Shown one piece after another: positions 11,301 through 22,830 of a stretch of 64,000 bases of DNA (position 1 is its first letter; each line of letters begins with the position of its first letter). Below the pieces are notes generated by a model. The model saw nothing but the letters and a program-made list of their open reading frames with translations. It was not told the origin of the DNA and ran no database searches. The position numbers were made by a program, and so were the translations under genes. Source of the DNA: Pomacea canaliculata (Eukaryota; Mollusca; Gastropoda; Architaenioglossa; Ampullariidae); assembly GCF_003073045.1 (NCBI RefSeq), contig NC_037594.1, positions 32,436,338-32,500,337 on the forward strand. The letters run 5' to 3'.

Positions 11301-13457
11301 GTGGGTTAGCTGTGCAAAAGAGACTTGAGATGAAGTTAATGGTCAAGAAATGTGAAATTTATGGTTTTGACTCATAATTCTTTCCTACATGTGAAAAAGG
11401 GAAGTTGCAAGTGGTGTACTGAAAAAATGAAGTTTTGTCGCAGAATGAGCTATCCAAAAGCAAGGCGACAGAGGATATTGATAGCCTAGAGGGTGATGAC
11501 AAAGATGATTCTTCTGATGTAAGTAATGTGTGAGTCTTCTCTGATAGTAAAGAAGTTAATCTAAAACCATTCTTTTAATTTTTGTTTTGTCTTTATCTGC
11601 ATGTCTATTTTAAAAGAAAACCCCACATATTTTGATGTTCTACATTTGTGACATTAGTATATTTTTCTTAATAGCTACACTGCTTCTATTGAGAACTATG
11701 TACTTGAAGGCATTCCTTGAAGCAAGCTCTGACTTTCCATTTTAGTTGAAAACATGGAGGGAAAAACAAATACCTACACTTTCTTGCAAGCAAGCAGAGC
11801 AGTGATATTAGCAGTGGTGTGTTAGCTGTGATGTCTGCAGTGACATATCAGCTATATGTTAGCAATGATTTTTAATGATGTGTGAGCTGAAATATGTTAG
11901 TCATATGGTTTTCTGTGATACGGATGTGTTGGTAGTGACACGTTAGTGATGCATTGAACTGTGATGTCAACAGTGTGAGTTTATGCTGTGCCATCAACTG
12001 ACATCAACATGGACATGTCATATAGATGTGTGTTAGCTGTGATGTGTTAGATGTGTAGGAGTGTTACATTCTGGTTCCATTAGAAGCAGCCGGGGCTTTT
12101 CCTGCATGTTCTTGTTGCTTTTGTTTACAAGTTTCATATCTATTGTGAAGCTTATCAGTAGATTGTAAGAGTTGCTTCCAAATGTATACAGATTGACCTG
12201 ATTGAGATGAGTAATATGGTAGATGAGTCATTGAGTAAACTGGAACCATCTCCCACACGTCCAGGCATGGTAGCACGACTATTGGAACTGAGACGACGGC
12301 GCTCACAGATGGCCAATGGTAAGAAACTGAGTGGATTCAGTTGGAAAGGTCTTAGTTAATTCTTTCTTCTGTAAAGGATGCAGAGTTGTCTTTTTTTGGA
12401 ATAACTAGGTCAGGAGAGCATGCAGAAGAACCTTCAGACATTTGTAAATATTGTAGGAATATATATATATCTTACATTGATGATATGTTACATGACATGT
12501 AATCTGCTTAAAAACAAATTTTAATCATTGATGATATGTTACATGACATGTAATCTGCTTAAAAACAAATTTTAATCATTGATACATAGATAGAGATGAG
12601 CAATCTTTGATTATATGTTATTCAACATTTTTCTTTTTTTGAACAGAGCTCTCTTTCTGTTTCAGAGAATTGTTTTGGCTGCAGAGTTTCTTTCACATCT
12701 ATCCTAAAAAGAAGAGTAAGTAGTTATATTTTCCATGTAAACAAAGTTAACTGTTGTCATATAAATGTAAACAAACAGCAAGGCATACTTTGCAAAATCA
12801 TTTGTTCATGCCAATTTTTGTAACCAGAACATTTTTATCCTTATGTATTGCGATGTATTTGCAGGCATGATGTGTTTAAGATTGTGATGAGAGTAAGATT
12901 TTGTGTGTTATTCAGCATTACTGTCGCCATTGTGGTAACAGCTTTTGTAACAAGTGTTGCAATCAGAAAGTTCCTCGCTCTGTGTTTGGAGCTACTTGTA
13001 AGTAGCTTTTTAATTGATTTCTTGTGAAAAATAAATATCAAGCTGTTAAATACATTTCTGATTTTAAAAACTTAAAGAGATATAGCTGAGACAAGGTTTA
13101 TAGTTGACAGTTAAAGTTTGAAGCTCTTCTTTCACAAATTCTACTGAATTGATCACTGGGAAGGGATTCAATTAAAAAACAAGCTAACATGACTGTGTCT
13201 CAACTACAGATATGCTATATTTGTTGATTGGAATAGCTTGTCAAGAACTCCCTTTGTGTTTTTTGGATTTTCCCAACATTTATAATGCATATTTTGCCTG
13301 CAGTTTCAAGAGTTCTCAAATGTTTGGCGGAATTATTTCAGCTCCTGCTGCTAATAAAGAGACAGTTTTGGTGTGCAACACATGTCATGCACTTTTAACT
13401 GGACCAGCAGAAGGGAGTGGTGCACAAGTACAGAAGATTGGTGGTGATTCAAGCTGA
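8306..13457 (+). CDS. ZFYVE27: protrudin-like FYVE-domain ER protein (complete, 11 coding exons)
   Basis: Protrudin shapes ER tubules and promotes directional membrane traffic in neurites. Coding exons: 8306-8481, 8908-8978, 9194-9365, 10002-10097, 10439-10551, 10896-11050, 11444-11518, 12192-12318, 12666-12715, 12916-12997 and 13342-13457. They join in frame to 410 residues; human protrudin is 411. Order: a basic N-terminus, two adjacent membrane segments about residues 66-107 (IAFWVVANICCFVL, then AVFILVSCLVIAVATICLC), a hydrophobic hairpin about 172-209, a Ser/Thr- and acid-rich linker about 225-320, then an FYVE-type zinc finger about 329-394 with four CxxC pairs (CFGC, CRHC, CNKC, CNTC) and the core RRHYCRHCGNSFC. 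The leader exon is upstream and non-coding. The start at 8306 is the first ATG of the exon; a second ATG lies ten codons further on. Confidence 0.9.
9466..9711 (+). mobile_element. tRNA-derived SINE, same family as 5242-5515
   Basis: The head contains an A-box-like GAGTGGTTAGAGCACTGG and a B-box-like AGTTCAACAC. The body shares GAATGGGTATCTGA and GGAGATGACCTTTACC with the minus-strand copy in the PGAM intron, and the tail is again T-rich TTACCTT. It lies in a protrudin intron. Only a short ATTGTG is repeated at the flanks, so the copy is probably older. Confidence 0.75.
11806..12060 (+). repeat. degenerate tandem repeat of TGTTAGCTGTGATG type
   Basis: The words GTGTTAGCTGTGATGT, GATGTGTTAG and close variants recur about ten times with drifting spacing across a protrudin intron. 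This looks like an old, decayed minisatellite. No open frame runs through it. Confidence 0.6.
12475..12577 (+). repeat. perfect 51-bp tandem duplication in protrudin intron
   Basis: A 51-base unit beginning TGATATGTTACATGACATGT occurs at 12481 and again at 12532 with no visible difference. An identical two-copy repeat points to a recent duplication. The unit contains the near-palindrome ACATGACATGT. Confidence 0.85.
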
Positions 13458-14925
13458 CGAAAACGCTGTGTTTTCAGGATGAAGGTAAATCATCTCATGG
13501 GCTAAGAATCTTTTGGGTGTGAGTGTGTAACAGGCTTCAACTCATGAAATTTTGACAATGTGCACCTAAGGTCTGGAAGGCTTTTCAACTCTGTGAAGGC
13601 TGGCACCTCTCATACTAGCCTAAGCCTCATATAAACAATTTGCCTCAAATAAAATAGAAAATCATCATCCAGGTAAAATTTTTGATCGCAGTGAACTCGG
13701 TCTATTTAGGTGAATGGAGGCTTGGTACAAATACAGTTTTCTTCATAGAGGATAAAAAACAATTTTTAACATGAAGGGATTTTTATAAGGTTAATGCTGT
13801 GAAGTCATGTGATGCTGTGGACCAAGGGAATTGTTATGGATGGTTAATGGGAAGGAAAAGCAGGCATTCAAATAATAGTTCTCTTTCTTCATCTGCACCC
13901 ATACCCTCAACTGAAAAAAATCAAGATGGGGGAAGAAGGAAACACATATTCACCTATTTCCTAGCATCAGTCCATGCTTAACAGAAACAGTCTACAAAGA
14001 TTTTTTTTTCAAATGGTTTCCTTCACCTATTAGATGCCATTTAGAGAAGCTTTAAATATTTTAAATTACTTGTTTTAAATTATTTTAAATTGTACATCAG
14101 AAGACCCTAGAGAGATTTTGGCTAGGTCTGTAGGGATGGAACTTATACAGCTGAAAGACACAAGGACCTTCTTAACCAAGTATGTATTGTCAAATATGTG
14201 ACTCTTTGGAAAAACGTATTATGTGTTCGCCATGTACACTTTTCCCAAACATTCAACACATTCAACAGTGGACTGTCTAAGAATGTCCGACAGAGGAATA
14301 ACAAGAACAGGGATTATCATAATTTTGTAATGTGTCACACACATCTGGAATCAGGAACAAGAACTGAGGGTATCATGATTCTGCAGAGGAAGATGAGTTG
14401 GGAAGTTGGACTAGCATTTTGTGGAGTGTTGGTAGGAGTAATGCTGAAGGAAGAGGTGTGTCTTTAATGCATGTTTAAAGAATTCAGTGGTGGGGTAGGT
14501 GGAGGATATGGAAAGGGGGAGATTTCTTCTGTTTTGCTGCACAGTAACTAAAAATTTTTTGACTTTACGTTGTTCTGGTGACAGGAATAGTTAGGATACA
14601 TATTTTCCTGTTACAGCTTGTTACAAGGAGTGTGGAGAAAAACACCTTAATGCTCATCTTTTTCCTGAGTGTGTGCATGTGTTTGAGTGCATGCACATGC
14701 TGTAAGTAGCTTTTAGATAGAACATGGTGGAATATAACACTCATTATTATAAGAATCCTGTTATGCATGCCTGTAAAAATGTTCCTGTATACAGCTCAGA
14801 ATCCATCACTGTTACAGAACTGAGACTACTGGACTATTGTATGATGGTAGGGTTGCTTTAATGGTGCTCAAAAGTTCACAGTCTAATCTCTAATCAGATG
14901 CTGCATTATTGAACAGGATTGCCCT

Positions 14926-14952
14926 CTGGGATAAAGTGTTATATCCTGTGAA
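14926..14952 (+). repeat. LINE/SINE 3'-tail relic
   Basis: It reads ATTGCCCTCTGGGATAAAGT followed by GTTAT, the same tail motif as on the minus strand at 643-690. No body of an element is recognisable next to it. Confidence 0.4.
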
Positions 14953-17900
14953 AGAGAAGGCTTATACATAAATGACATGCTTGGCTAACATTGGCATTTG
15001 CTATGTAATCAATTTGTCCTGCAAAAGAGGGTCATTATGCTTGGTTTTCTTTATTCCAGATTTAATGGACTCTAAGGAAATTGTCCTCATGAAAAGCTGT
15101 TCTCAGTGTTTACCTGTGAAGTAAAACTCAAATAATTTGTGAGCAGAAGGCCGTCAACAGTATACAATTTGACTTATTAGTGTCATAGTGATTGTGTACA
15201 TTCAGTAAGCTGTGATATATATTGCTTTTGGTCAGCAAGTTACAGAATGAGAAAAACTTTATTTTGAATTGTCAGCTGGATTTTGATCATTTGGTTTGTT
15301 CTCTCTTCTTCCCACTTTTATATTTATAGTTATTGTTTTTTTCAGTTATTTTTAATCATAAAAACACCCATCTAGCAGAAATGCAATTCTGTGACATCTG
15401 ATATTTGGACACACCTTACCTCAATCATTTTGCAGGTATTCTAGATAGGCATTTCTGTTAGTATGATTTTTGTCTTATTACATTACAGAAATGTTGAGCA
15501 CCTAAGGATGTATAAATTTACCTGCAGTTATATTCAGGGAATGCAACCGAATCTCTGAGGCTTGACATGTCTGTTATCTAATATGCCATTGTTTAGTCTT
15601 TTCAATAAATCTTAAATTATTACATTTTTTTTTTAAAGAACATGAAATACCATATTTTGAACTTTCTTGATAGCACTATACTGTTTTTATAAGACTTTAT
15701 AATGAGACTATGGTTTCTGACATACACTTCCTTTTAATTAAGATATAGACTGTTAGGTATTAATAATTTTTGTATTCCTAAATCTTTCTTTTTCAGATGT
15801 TATTTGAGTACATTTATTTATATGTGCATTTTTATGTTACAATCATTTGTATGGATGCACCTATATTGACAAGATTTAATAGAAAGGGCCTGGAACCCAT
15901 TTAAGGAGATATTTATTATTTGAATATCTAATTTATAATCATGTTTTTGTTTACAAAGTTTGCATACTTCCATATAATGTTGATAAATACAAACTACTAT
16001 TCTTTGTATTAAGATAGAAATTTTGATAGAAAACAGGGCAGCCATAAAAGCTGGTATTGTTTGTATAAAAATTCCATTCTCTGTTTTTTTAGTATATAGA
16101 TCATAATACACTTGCTTTTACATGACATGTCATTTGGCTGTGGGATTTTGAGGTAACAAAACTGTATGCAGAGACTTATGCTGGACACAGAATGGTCAAA
16201 TCTTCATTGGTGTTATTATGATTGATTTTTAGTTTATGAAGTGTTCATGACATCTAAGAAAACACAATTCTGAGTTTGGCCAGAGGCACAACTTGAAGCT
16301 CCATAGAGGAACAAACTAACTACACAGCTGCAGAACCTTTTTAATGTCAGTAGCCTGTCATCTGTTTATTTTGTTGGGGAAAGTCTTGCAGGCAACTTCT
16401 TACCCTTAATAGCAGGAGGATACAGTGGAGTGGACAGGACTGAAGAAATTGTTTGGTCCACTTCCCATATGTTCACAGGACAGGCATTCATGCCAGCCTT
16501 CATGAGGTGGTGTTGAGGCAGTAGTGTCTGGTCCTCAAGCAGAAGATCAGCATATGTTCATGGCATGAAAGTTGATGGAGGGGATCAGGTGTGGACTGTT
16601 CTGCCATTTTTGTTAAAGAGCTGATTTTCTTTTGTTTGCAATTAGTGTGCTTGTTTCCTTGTATGACCGACTTGTTGGCTATTGGAAGCAATGAGAGAAC
16701 TCTATATGTGAATGCAGGAAACGGAGGTAAGTTACCTACCAGTTATTCCATTTTTTTCATTCAGGCGCCTATGTTGTGTACTTTTTGTAGTCTTATTTAA
16801 CTATCACATATTTTTTGTATGTGTGCTTGTGTGTTATATATATATATGCATGTGTGCATATATGCATGCATTTTGTTCGTGTTTATAAGGATAACAAAAC
16901 TTGAAAATGTAATAGTGAGCACAAATGTCTGCTGCAAATGTAAACAATATTACAATATTTTTTTTTATCCATAATTCTTTAATGTGCTGTCTTCTAAATT
17001 AAAGCTGAGTTTAGACCACTTCAAACAACCATTTATTGTGATTTATTTAAGGCCTTATGTGATGTATGCAAGAGGAATATGTATTAAGGATGAGTAGATC
17101 AGTTTAACATCTATGTGCAGTACCTGTACTTTCTTCACACTTTACCTAGGGTAGCTGCACAACAAAGTAGCATTATGCTGACTGCAGTGGTCATCCTGAA
17201 TTAAAAGATATTAAAGAGTACTTAAAATATTTTGCATGTGATTTATGGTCAGCAGAAGCCTTGTCTTAAAGGCCAACAGAAAGATAATCAGCTTGAGGTG
17301 GGGGGAGCAAACTCCATGCTGGCAGTGAAGGACATTCCCATTCTTGTCTCCTCTGTTTCTTTTTTGAGGGGGCAGCTGCCCCACTGGTTCTACTCCACTG
17401 ACACAAGGGAAAGGCTACAAAGAGCTCAGTCTTGGATTATTTTGAGATGCCTTCTGCAGTTTTGTAAACACCTGATTGAAGTTGTGTCTATATTTCCCCC
17501 CATCTGGTGTTCTAGTCTTCATTTTAAAAAATAAACCTCGCGTGTTTGTGTGATCTTGTCGCTGTATGATGCTGTTTATTTACTAATATCTTTTTTGTTT
17601 AGCTAAAAACTTTTGGAAACATCTAAAAGTGAAAAATCAATCATTTCTCTCTCACACTGTGAGATGGCAGTCAAGCTTGTTGTTAGCTTTATAGGCAGCT
17701 TACATAGCAAATGGGGTTTTAATGCAAGGATCCTCCTATTTGTTTCCTGTGAATGTGCATGATAACCTTCTCTTTTCAACACATACAGTTTCGCAAATGC
17801 ACAAATGCAAATGCTTTTAAAAACTTAATTTGCTGTTTTTATTTTAAAAATTAATATTATTAAAAAATCCTTGTGAATAAAAAGAACTTCAAATTTTGAG

Positions 17901-18164
17901 TTCTCTGCCCCTTGTCTTTTTCTGAAATATAATTGCTGTAATCCGTCATAATGACAGGCAGGTCCTGTGGGCCAAGGATTCTGTGTACCTGCATGCAGGA
18001 CCAACAGACTGAGGCTGTCCTTTGTTGTTTCAGCCATGCGACTTCTAAATGTTACTGTGTGCTGTCTGAACCATGAATGTATGAGTCTGTTTGGCAGATA
18101 TGAATATATTGTGGTAACATTTGGTAGTATTTTTTGTGCTTTCTTATCGCCCTGAACCGAGTTG

Positions 18165-18195
18165 TATCTGGGATGAATAAAGTGTTATCTTAATT
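18165..18195 (+). repeat. LINE/SINE 3'-tail relic containing AATAAA
   Basis: ATCTGGGATGAATAAAGTGT followed by TATCTTA matches the tail at 643-690 with a few changes. It brings a consensus poly(A) hexamer to this place, so it could in principle serve transcripts reading through from protrudin. Confidence 0.4.
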
Positions 18196-19573
18196 ATAAT
18201 TTCAAATTGTTAGAATAAATAAGCTAATTTTATCTTTGGAGAGAACAGTGACTGGCATGAAAGAAAGATGTTTTAATAGGTGAAATGTTATTATATAGGA
18301 GCTGAAAATAGATGAAAGTTCAAGTTGCACAAATTGCCAAGAAAATTGTTTTGAAATTTTTAATTTAAGATAAAGTAGATTAGTTCCTTCGTGGCCACAG
18401 AGAGAAATTGTATTGATAGTGTAGAATGTTGAATAGCTGAGAAATGCTTACAGTCTTAGCAGAAAGGTTTTGGCAACTTGCGATGAAATCCTTTACTTGG
18501 TCTGTCGTCTCTTTCTCAGTTGATCTACTTCTTATACACATGTGACATAATGTAAAGAGGCTGAAAATATACATCCTGTATGAAAGTAGCAGCACATATT
18601 TTCATTGCTTTATTAAAGAAGATTGTCTTCAAAAAAAGACTGTTAAAATATTAAAATACAACATGCTAACAGACATGCATGTAAACATACCAGTTGCAGC
18701 ATAAGAGATTAGTCTTTTATGTTGCAGCATTTTAAAATAAAATTTGTTTTGGCGCTGAGATTTTTAAGACATTGAAGACTTCAACTACATATTAAATATA
18801 GTAAGTCGTAACATACATTTTTCAGATGATCCATGTAAATAGTACCAGCTGTCTCAATATAGTGTAGTACGTGTTGTAGATGGGATTATTTAATCCCTCT
18901 TCAATGTACCTTTGTCTTATTAGCTCTTTGGACAGTATCATTTTAAAATTCATTTTTAAGTTTGTAGTTTTATTACCAAGGGTCTGACAGTTCAACCCAC
19001 AAATTTGTCTTAAATCTTTTCATGGAACAGTTCTTGTATTCTGAAATGTTGACAAGGTTATACTTGTAACATATCTGAACCAAAAGTTTTGTTTGGTTGG
19101 TTTTTTTTGTTTTTTTTTTTTTTTTTTTACCTGAAAATACCCAAGAAAACTTCATAATATACTTTAGGTCACTAAGCGGCTAAGCTTATTTATCGAAAAG
19201 GATTAAATTCCACATTTCAAGCCTGCATCCCTTCACTCAAAACTCAGTCAACCAATGTGGCTGATCATTGTTGACATGATAACTATCAAACCAGCAGTTC
19301 TAATGTTAGAGACATAAATACAGGTGTGTTAAAGTTCTTTTCTAATGGCGCAACTAAGAAGGGGGCGAAAGCTCCTGTCCAGCTGTATTATGAGAAAACT
19401 GGTTACCCATTCTCACTCCATCTAGGACCCCTTGCCAAACATGAGTTAGTGCCTCTGCATGGTGAGGTGACAAATGGCAGAAGCAGTGAAGCAACAGACC
19501 CCCTTCGCTCTACTGGAGCCTAGAACTGCCGTAACAAAATGGGTGTGAAAACTAGCAAGGTGGGGATTCTGCA

Positions 19574-20786
19574 TTACAAATCATACTCTAAAAGAGACGA
19601 ATACTTTGTGCCATCCCCGCCGTAGTTTGCGTTGAGGGAGGCTTTGTTGCACTTGCCTCGGAAGCGAGACAGACCCTTGACAGTGCCCTGCCACAAGCCA
19701 TCCCTCTGCTGCAAGTGAAACCATTCCGTGTCAACGGTCAGGGCCACAGCTTTGGCACCCGGGATTTTGACCTTAAAGTTTACAGTGTCCAGGTTGCTGA
19801 GGTTGCTGAGATGCAGGGGCTCGAACAGGTAGCAGCCCTCCTTCCACTGAGCGTACTGCTTGGGGTAGGGGGGCACGGCGGTGGGTGGGGGACTGGTGCA
19901 CTGGATCAGGTAGTTATAGACGTTCGGGAGGGTCTTGCTGTCGTCTGTGGAGGGCAGTGCGTAGATCTGCAGCTTGAAGAAGCCGGCGGCTGGCAGGCTG
20001 ACCAACAGACTGACCACGTCCCCGTCTGTCTGGGTGAAGACCAGCTCCTTGTACTCGCGCTCGTTTGCGCAGTCTATCAGGTTACTCGTCACCTGTTGGA
20101 GCGAAACAAAGAGTTGCAATTATGTCTTCCTAACTTGTTAATCGTCTGGCGACAGCTCTTTTTTATATTTTGGATTCGCAAGACTAAACTATTCTGTAGT
20201 GCTGCATGCAGTGGCGGTTGACCACAACCGCTCAAAGCATGATAAAGATTGTAACACAGTCGCAGTTGACATTCCAGGGTTGGACAAACCATTGCACATA
20301 GCATTACAGGAATTGCCACTCAGTCACACAAAAACATTCCAGATGTGAAGGAAAGGACAGCTTATCACCACTCAAACTGCAGACAGCTTGGGAACAGAAG
20401 GCGACTACATCGAGGCTGTAGAACACGAGAGTGTGTACAGCAGCGCCTTATGTTAATTGTATGTTGTTATCTTTAAAGACCTATGTGTGTGAGAGAGAGA
20501 GAAAATGTACGCCTGCATGTATAAACTTGCATACACTTCCATCTTCAAGATTCTATCTCTTGTTCATCCAGTACAGACATAATGGTATATGGTGCACACC
20601 ACTGACAAACGGACTCCACTGAGCGCAGCTCACCTTCATGGGCTTGGGCGTGCGCAGTTTAATTTCCAGCTGATTGGAGTCGGTGCGGATGTCGGGGTTA
20701 CTGTGACTGATGCATGACAGGGACCACTCCGAGAACTTGCTCTGAGGGCCCAGGTACCCGTACGGCAACTCGGGGCGGGAAGCCAT
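19574..20786 (-). CDS. stand-alone KY-tail protein A (two hillarin/KY-type Ig-like domains only)
   Basis: Two coding exons, 20786-20634 and 20092-19574, join in phase 0 to a 223-residue protein with stop TAA at 19574-19576. It aligns end to end with the last 230 residues of the hillarin-like protein encoded at 44541-54375. Domain 1 (about 1-115) carries GYLGPQSKFSEW, LPAAGFFKLQIYALP and NVYNYLIQC. Domain 2 (about 125-223) carries YPKQYAQWKEGCYLFEP, VNFKVKIPGAKAV, EWFHLQ and NANYGGDGTKYSSLLEYDL. There is no transglutaminase-like core and no signal peptide or membrane segment, so a cytosolic, non-enzymatic role is inferred. The ATG lies just after a CAG acceptor, so an untranslated leader exon exists (candidate at 24658). 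Function is unknown. Both domains are intact, so it does not look like a decayed fragment. Confidence 0.85.
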
Positions 20787-22329
20787 GCCTGCGACTGCCG
20801 ACTCCGGCGTTCAAACCCTGTGATCCAATAGAAGGTTGTAATTTATGCAGTGTTGATCGAGAATAAGGAATATGGATAGCTGAGACCGGACAAAATTCAT
20901 CATTGTTGTTAACCTCATTTAAGATAAGTAGATAACAACATGAACAACTATCTTATTATGAAATTGCTGTACCCCATCCCCTTAGCTTGTTTTCTAAAAA
21001 CTAAAGGCAGTTGGAATATGACATACTGTTAAGACCCACAGTAAGCCCATTCCATCAATCAGCAAGCAACATGGAGCAGTTACTTCATTAACAGACACAA
21101 ATGTTGATGAGAAGGACTAATTGGTAATCAGCATGCCGTCTAAATAAAGCATAGCGGGGCGAATTTGTTTATGGGGAAAGGGATTGGAACCGAATCAAAT
21201 CCACACCATTAGTCTCGTTCTCACCAAATGTGGTATGAACATTCGTTTCGACGATGGCCCTGTCGTAGGATATTTACAGATCTTCGGGGAATGTTTATTT
21301 TTTACATTTTCCAGACAGAAAAATACTACGCAAGCGACATTGCAACGCACCTCTGCCACGCGGAATAAACATTTATTTACAGTTATGAGAGAGAGATGAT
21401 GTAAGGGGAAGAGAGGGAGAGAGTCGTGTATCGGTTTCCGAACATGACCTCTCAGAGAAGTGACAGGAAGAATACAAGCTCTTCCTTGTTTTGCTGCACA
21501 CCAACAAGCTTACAATGTCCGAAACATCGCGGTCACGTGGTTAATTAACCATGTTTTGAAATTAAAAAAGAAAAATCGCACAAATTTTGGGTCAGCCTCG
21601 CTAGTCAATATTGAAAACATTTCAGGGTATTATTGTAAAATTGTAAAATTTCTTAAAATGTCAGAAAGAGATAAAAATGTTAAAGTTTATTATTTTATTA
21701 ATTATTTTTCTTTACTCATTTTTTTATAAAGTGGTCATCATCTGAAGCATCACAGCAATAAGCATTACCGCGACCAACAAGTTAATTATTTATTTGTGTA
21801 CTCGTCTGCCAATGTAACTCATGCAGACGGCATGACCAGCATCGTTGTTGTGCAGACATCCATTTGCTGCAGGCAGAACAGTTCTGCAGCAGACGATGCT
21901 TTCAGACTGTTTTCTTGGAGAGGGTGTGTGCTGATTCTGCTATCAGTGGTGCCAAGAGAGAATGCCGGCAATAGCTAGAGTGCTTGCGTGGAGTGGGGAG
22001 GGAGCCTGGCAGAGAGGGGACACCTAGCGGCTCTGCACAACACTAGGGTATGGGAGGCTGAGTCGTCGCATCTTCGTTTCTGCTGCAGTGCTCTATCTGT
22101 ACCTTGCGGTCTTCAGCATGCCGGCTGCAAATTTCCCCTCCTTAAAAATTGATGTTTGCTCTAACATTATTCTTGCTCCTGTTTTTGTAGTGAGAGCATC
22201 CTCGCACAATTTCGCTGCTTGCACATAAGCGAGCAAGAGAGATAAAGACAGAGCGTGTGTGCCTTCCCCCCGACTTCTTTTCCCCTCAGCGGCTATGGCT
22301 TTCCCCAACATGGTTCGGTTTTCAGGCAC

Positions 22330-22560
22330 TCCAAGCTTGCGGGTTTAGCATACTTGCTTTAACTCCGGGGTTTAACTCCTGCTCTAGGAGGTGGTGGGGG
22401 ATCAAACCCAAAATGGTCGCACGATTCCCGTGAACCAAAGCTAGAGTGTATGCCAGGTGTGCTCGCCGTGGTGGTCTGCTATAAACAGACTCTGGAAATC
22501 CCAGAGCAAAAAGAGGAAATGACCAGGAACCGAAGCGGCACAAGCGGAGTCTGAACGCAC
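22330..22560 (-). mobile_element. possible tRNA-derived SINE
   Basis: On the minus strand a weak A-box-like TAGCTTTGGTTCACGGG is followed about 30 bases later by a B-box-like GGGTTTGATCCCC, the right order and spacing for a tRNA-like head. No tail or target duplication was found. It may instead be an unrelated repeat. Confidence 0.3.
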
Positions 22561-22603
22561 GTCTCACCCACCTGACATCTGGGAGTCTTTCAGCACTGAC
22601 GAT

Positions 22604-22830
22604 CGCACGTCTTGCTTAGCACGACAAACGCGGCTGCTTGACCTCACGTGACTTGTCGAGCACGACAAACAGGACTGCTGGATCTCACGTGTCTTGTCTA
22701 GCACGACAAACAGGACTGCTGGATCTCACGTGGATCTCACGTGTCTTGTCTAGCACGACAAACAGGACTGCTGGATCTCACGTGGATCTCACGTGTCTTG
22801 TCTAGCACGACAAACGTGACTGCTGGATCG
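22604..22830. repeat. 41/52-bp minisatellite carrying six CACGTG E-boxes
   Basis: The unit contains AGCACGACAAACAGGACTGC followed by TGGATCTCACGTGTCTTGTC. CACGTG lies at 22645, 22686, 22727, 22738, 22779 and 22790. The first steps are 41 bases; an internal 11-base duplication then makes the step 52. The last two long units are almost identical. It lies in the leader intron of KY-tail gene A. Confidence 0.85.

Larger units (their letters stand above)
13458..19573. other. 6.1-kb gene-free stretch between convergent genes
   Basis: It should hold the protrudin 3'UTR (AATAAA at 13648-13653 is the first candidate signal) and, on the minus strand, the 3'UTR of the small KY-tail gene at 19574 (AATAAA near 18969-18974 on the minus strand). 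The interior shows LINE-tail relics, an AT/TG microsatellite near 16838-16875 and a long T run near 19105-19130. Open frames such as 17232-17534 (100 codons) show no recognised domain and no splice context. Confidence 0.5.

Noticed and set aside
17232-17534. 100-codon plus-strand open frame downstream of protrudin
   Set aside because: No family resemblance; could be 3'UTR or spacer.
19715-20221. 168-codon plus-strand open frame
   Set aside because: Antisense shadow of the conserved KY-tail A exon, which has clear homology on the minus strand.
22604-22830. Possible CRISPR-like array
   Set aside because: Units are repeated throughout without unique spacers, and the context is an animal genome; it is a minisatellite.
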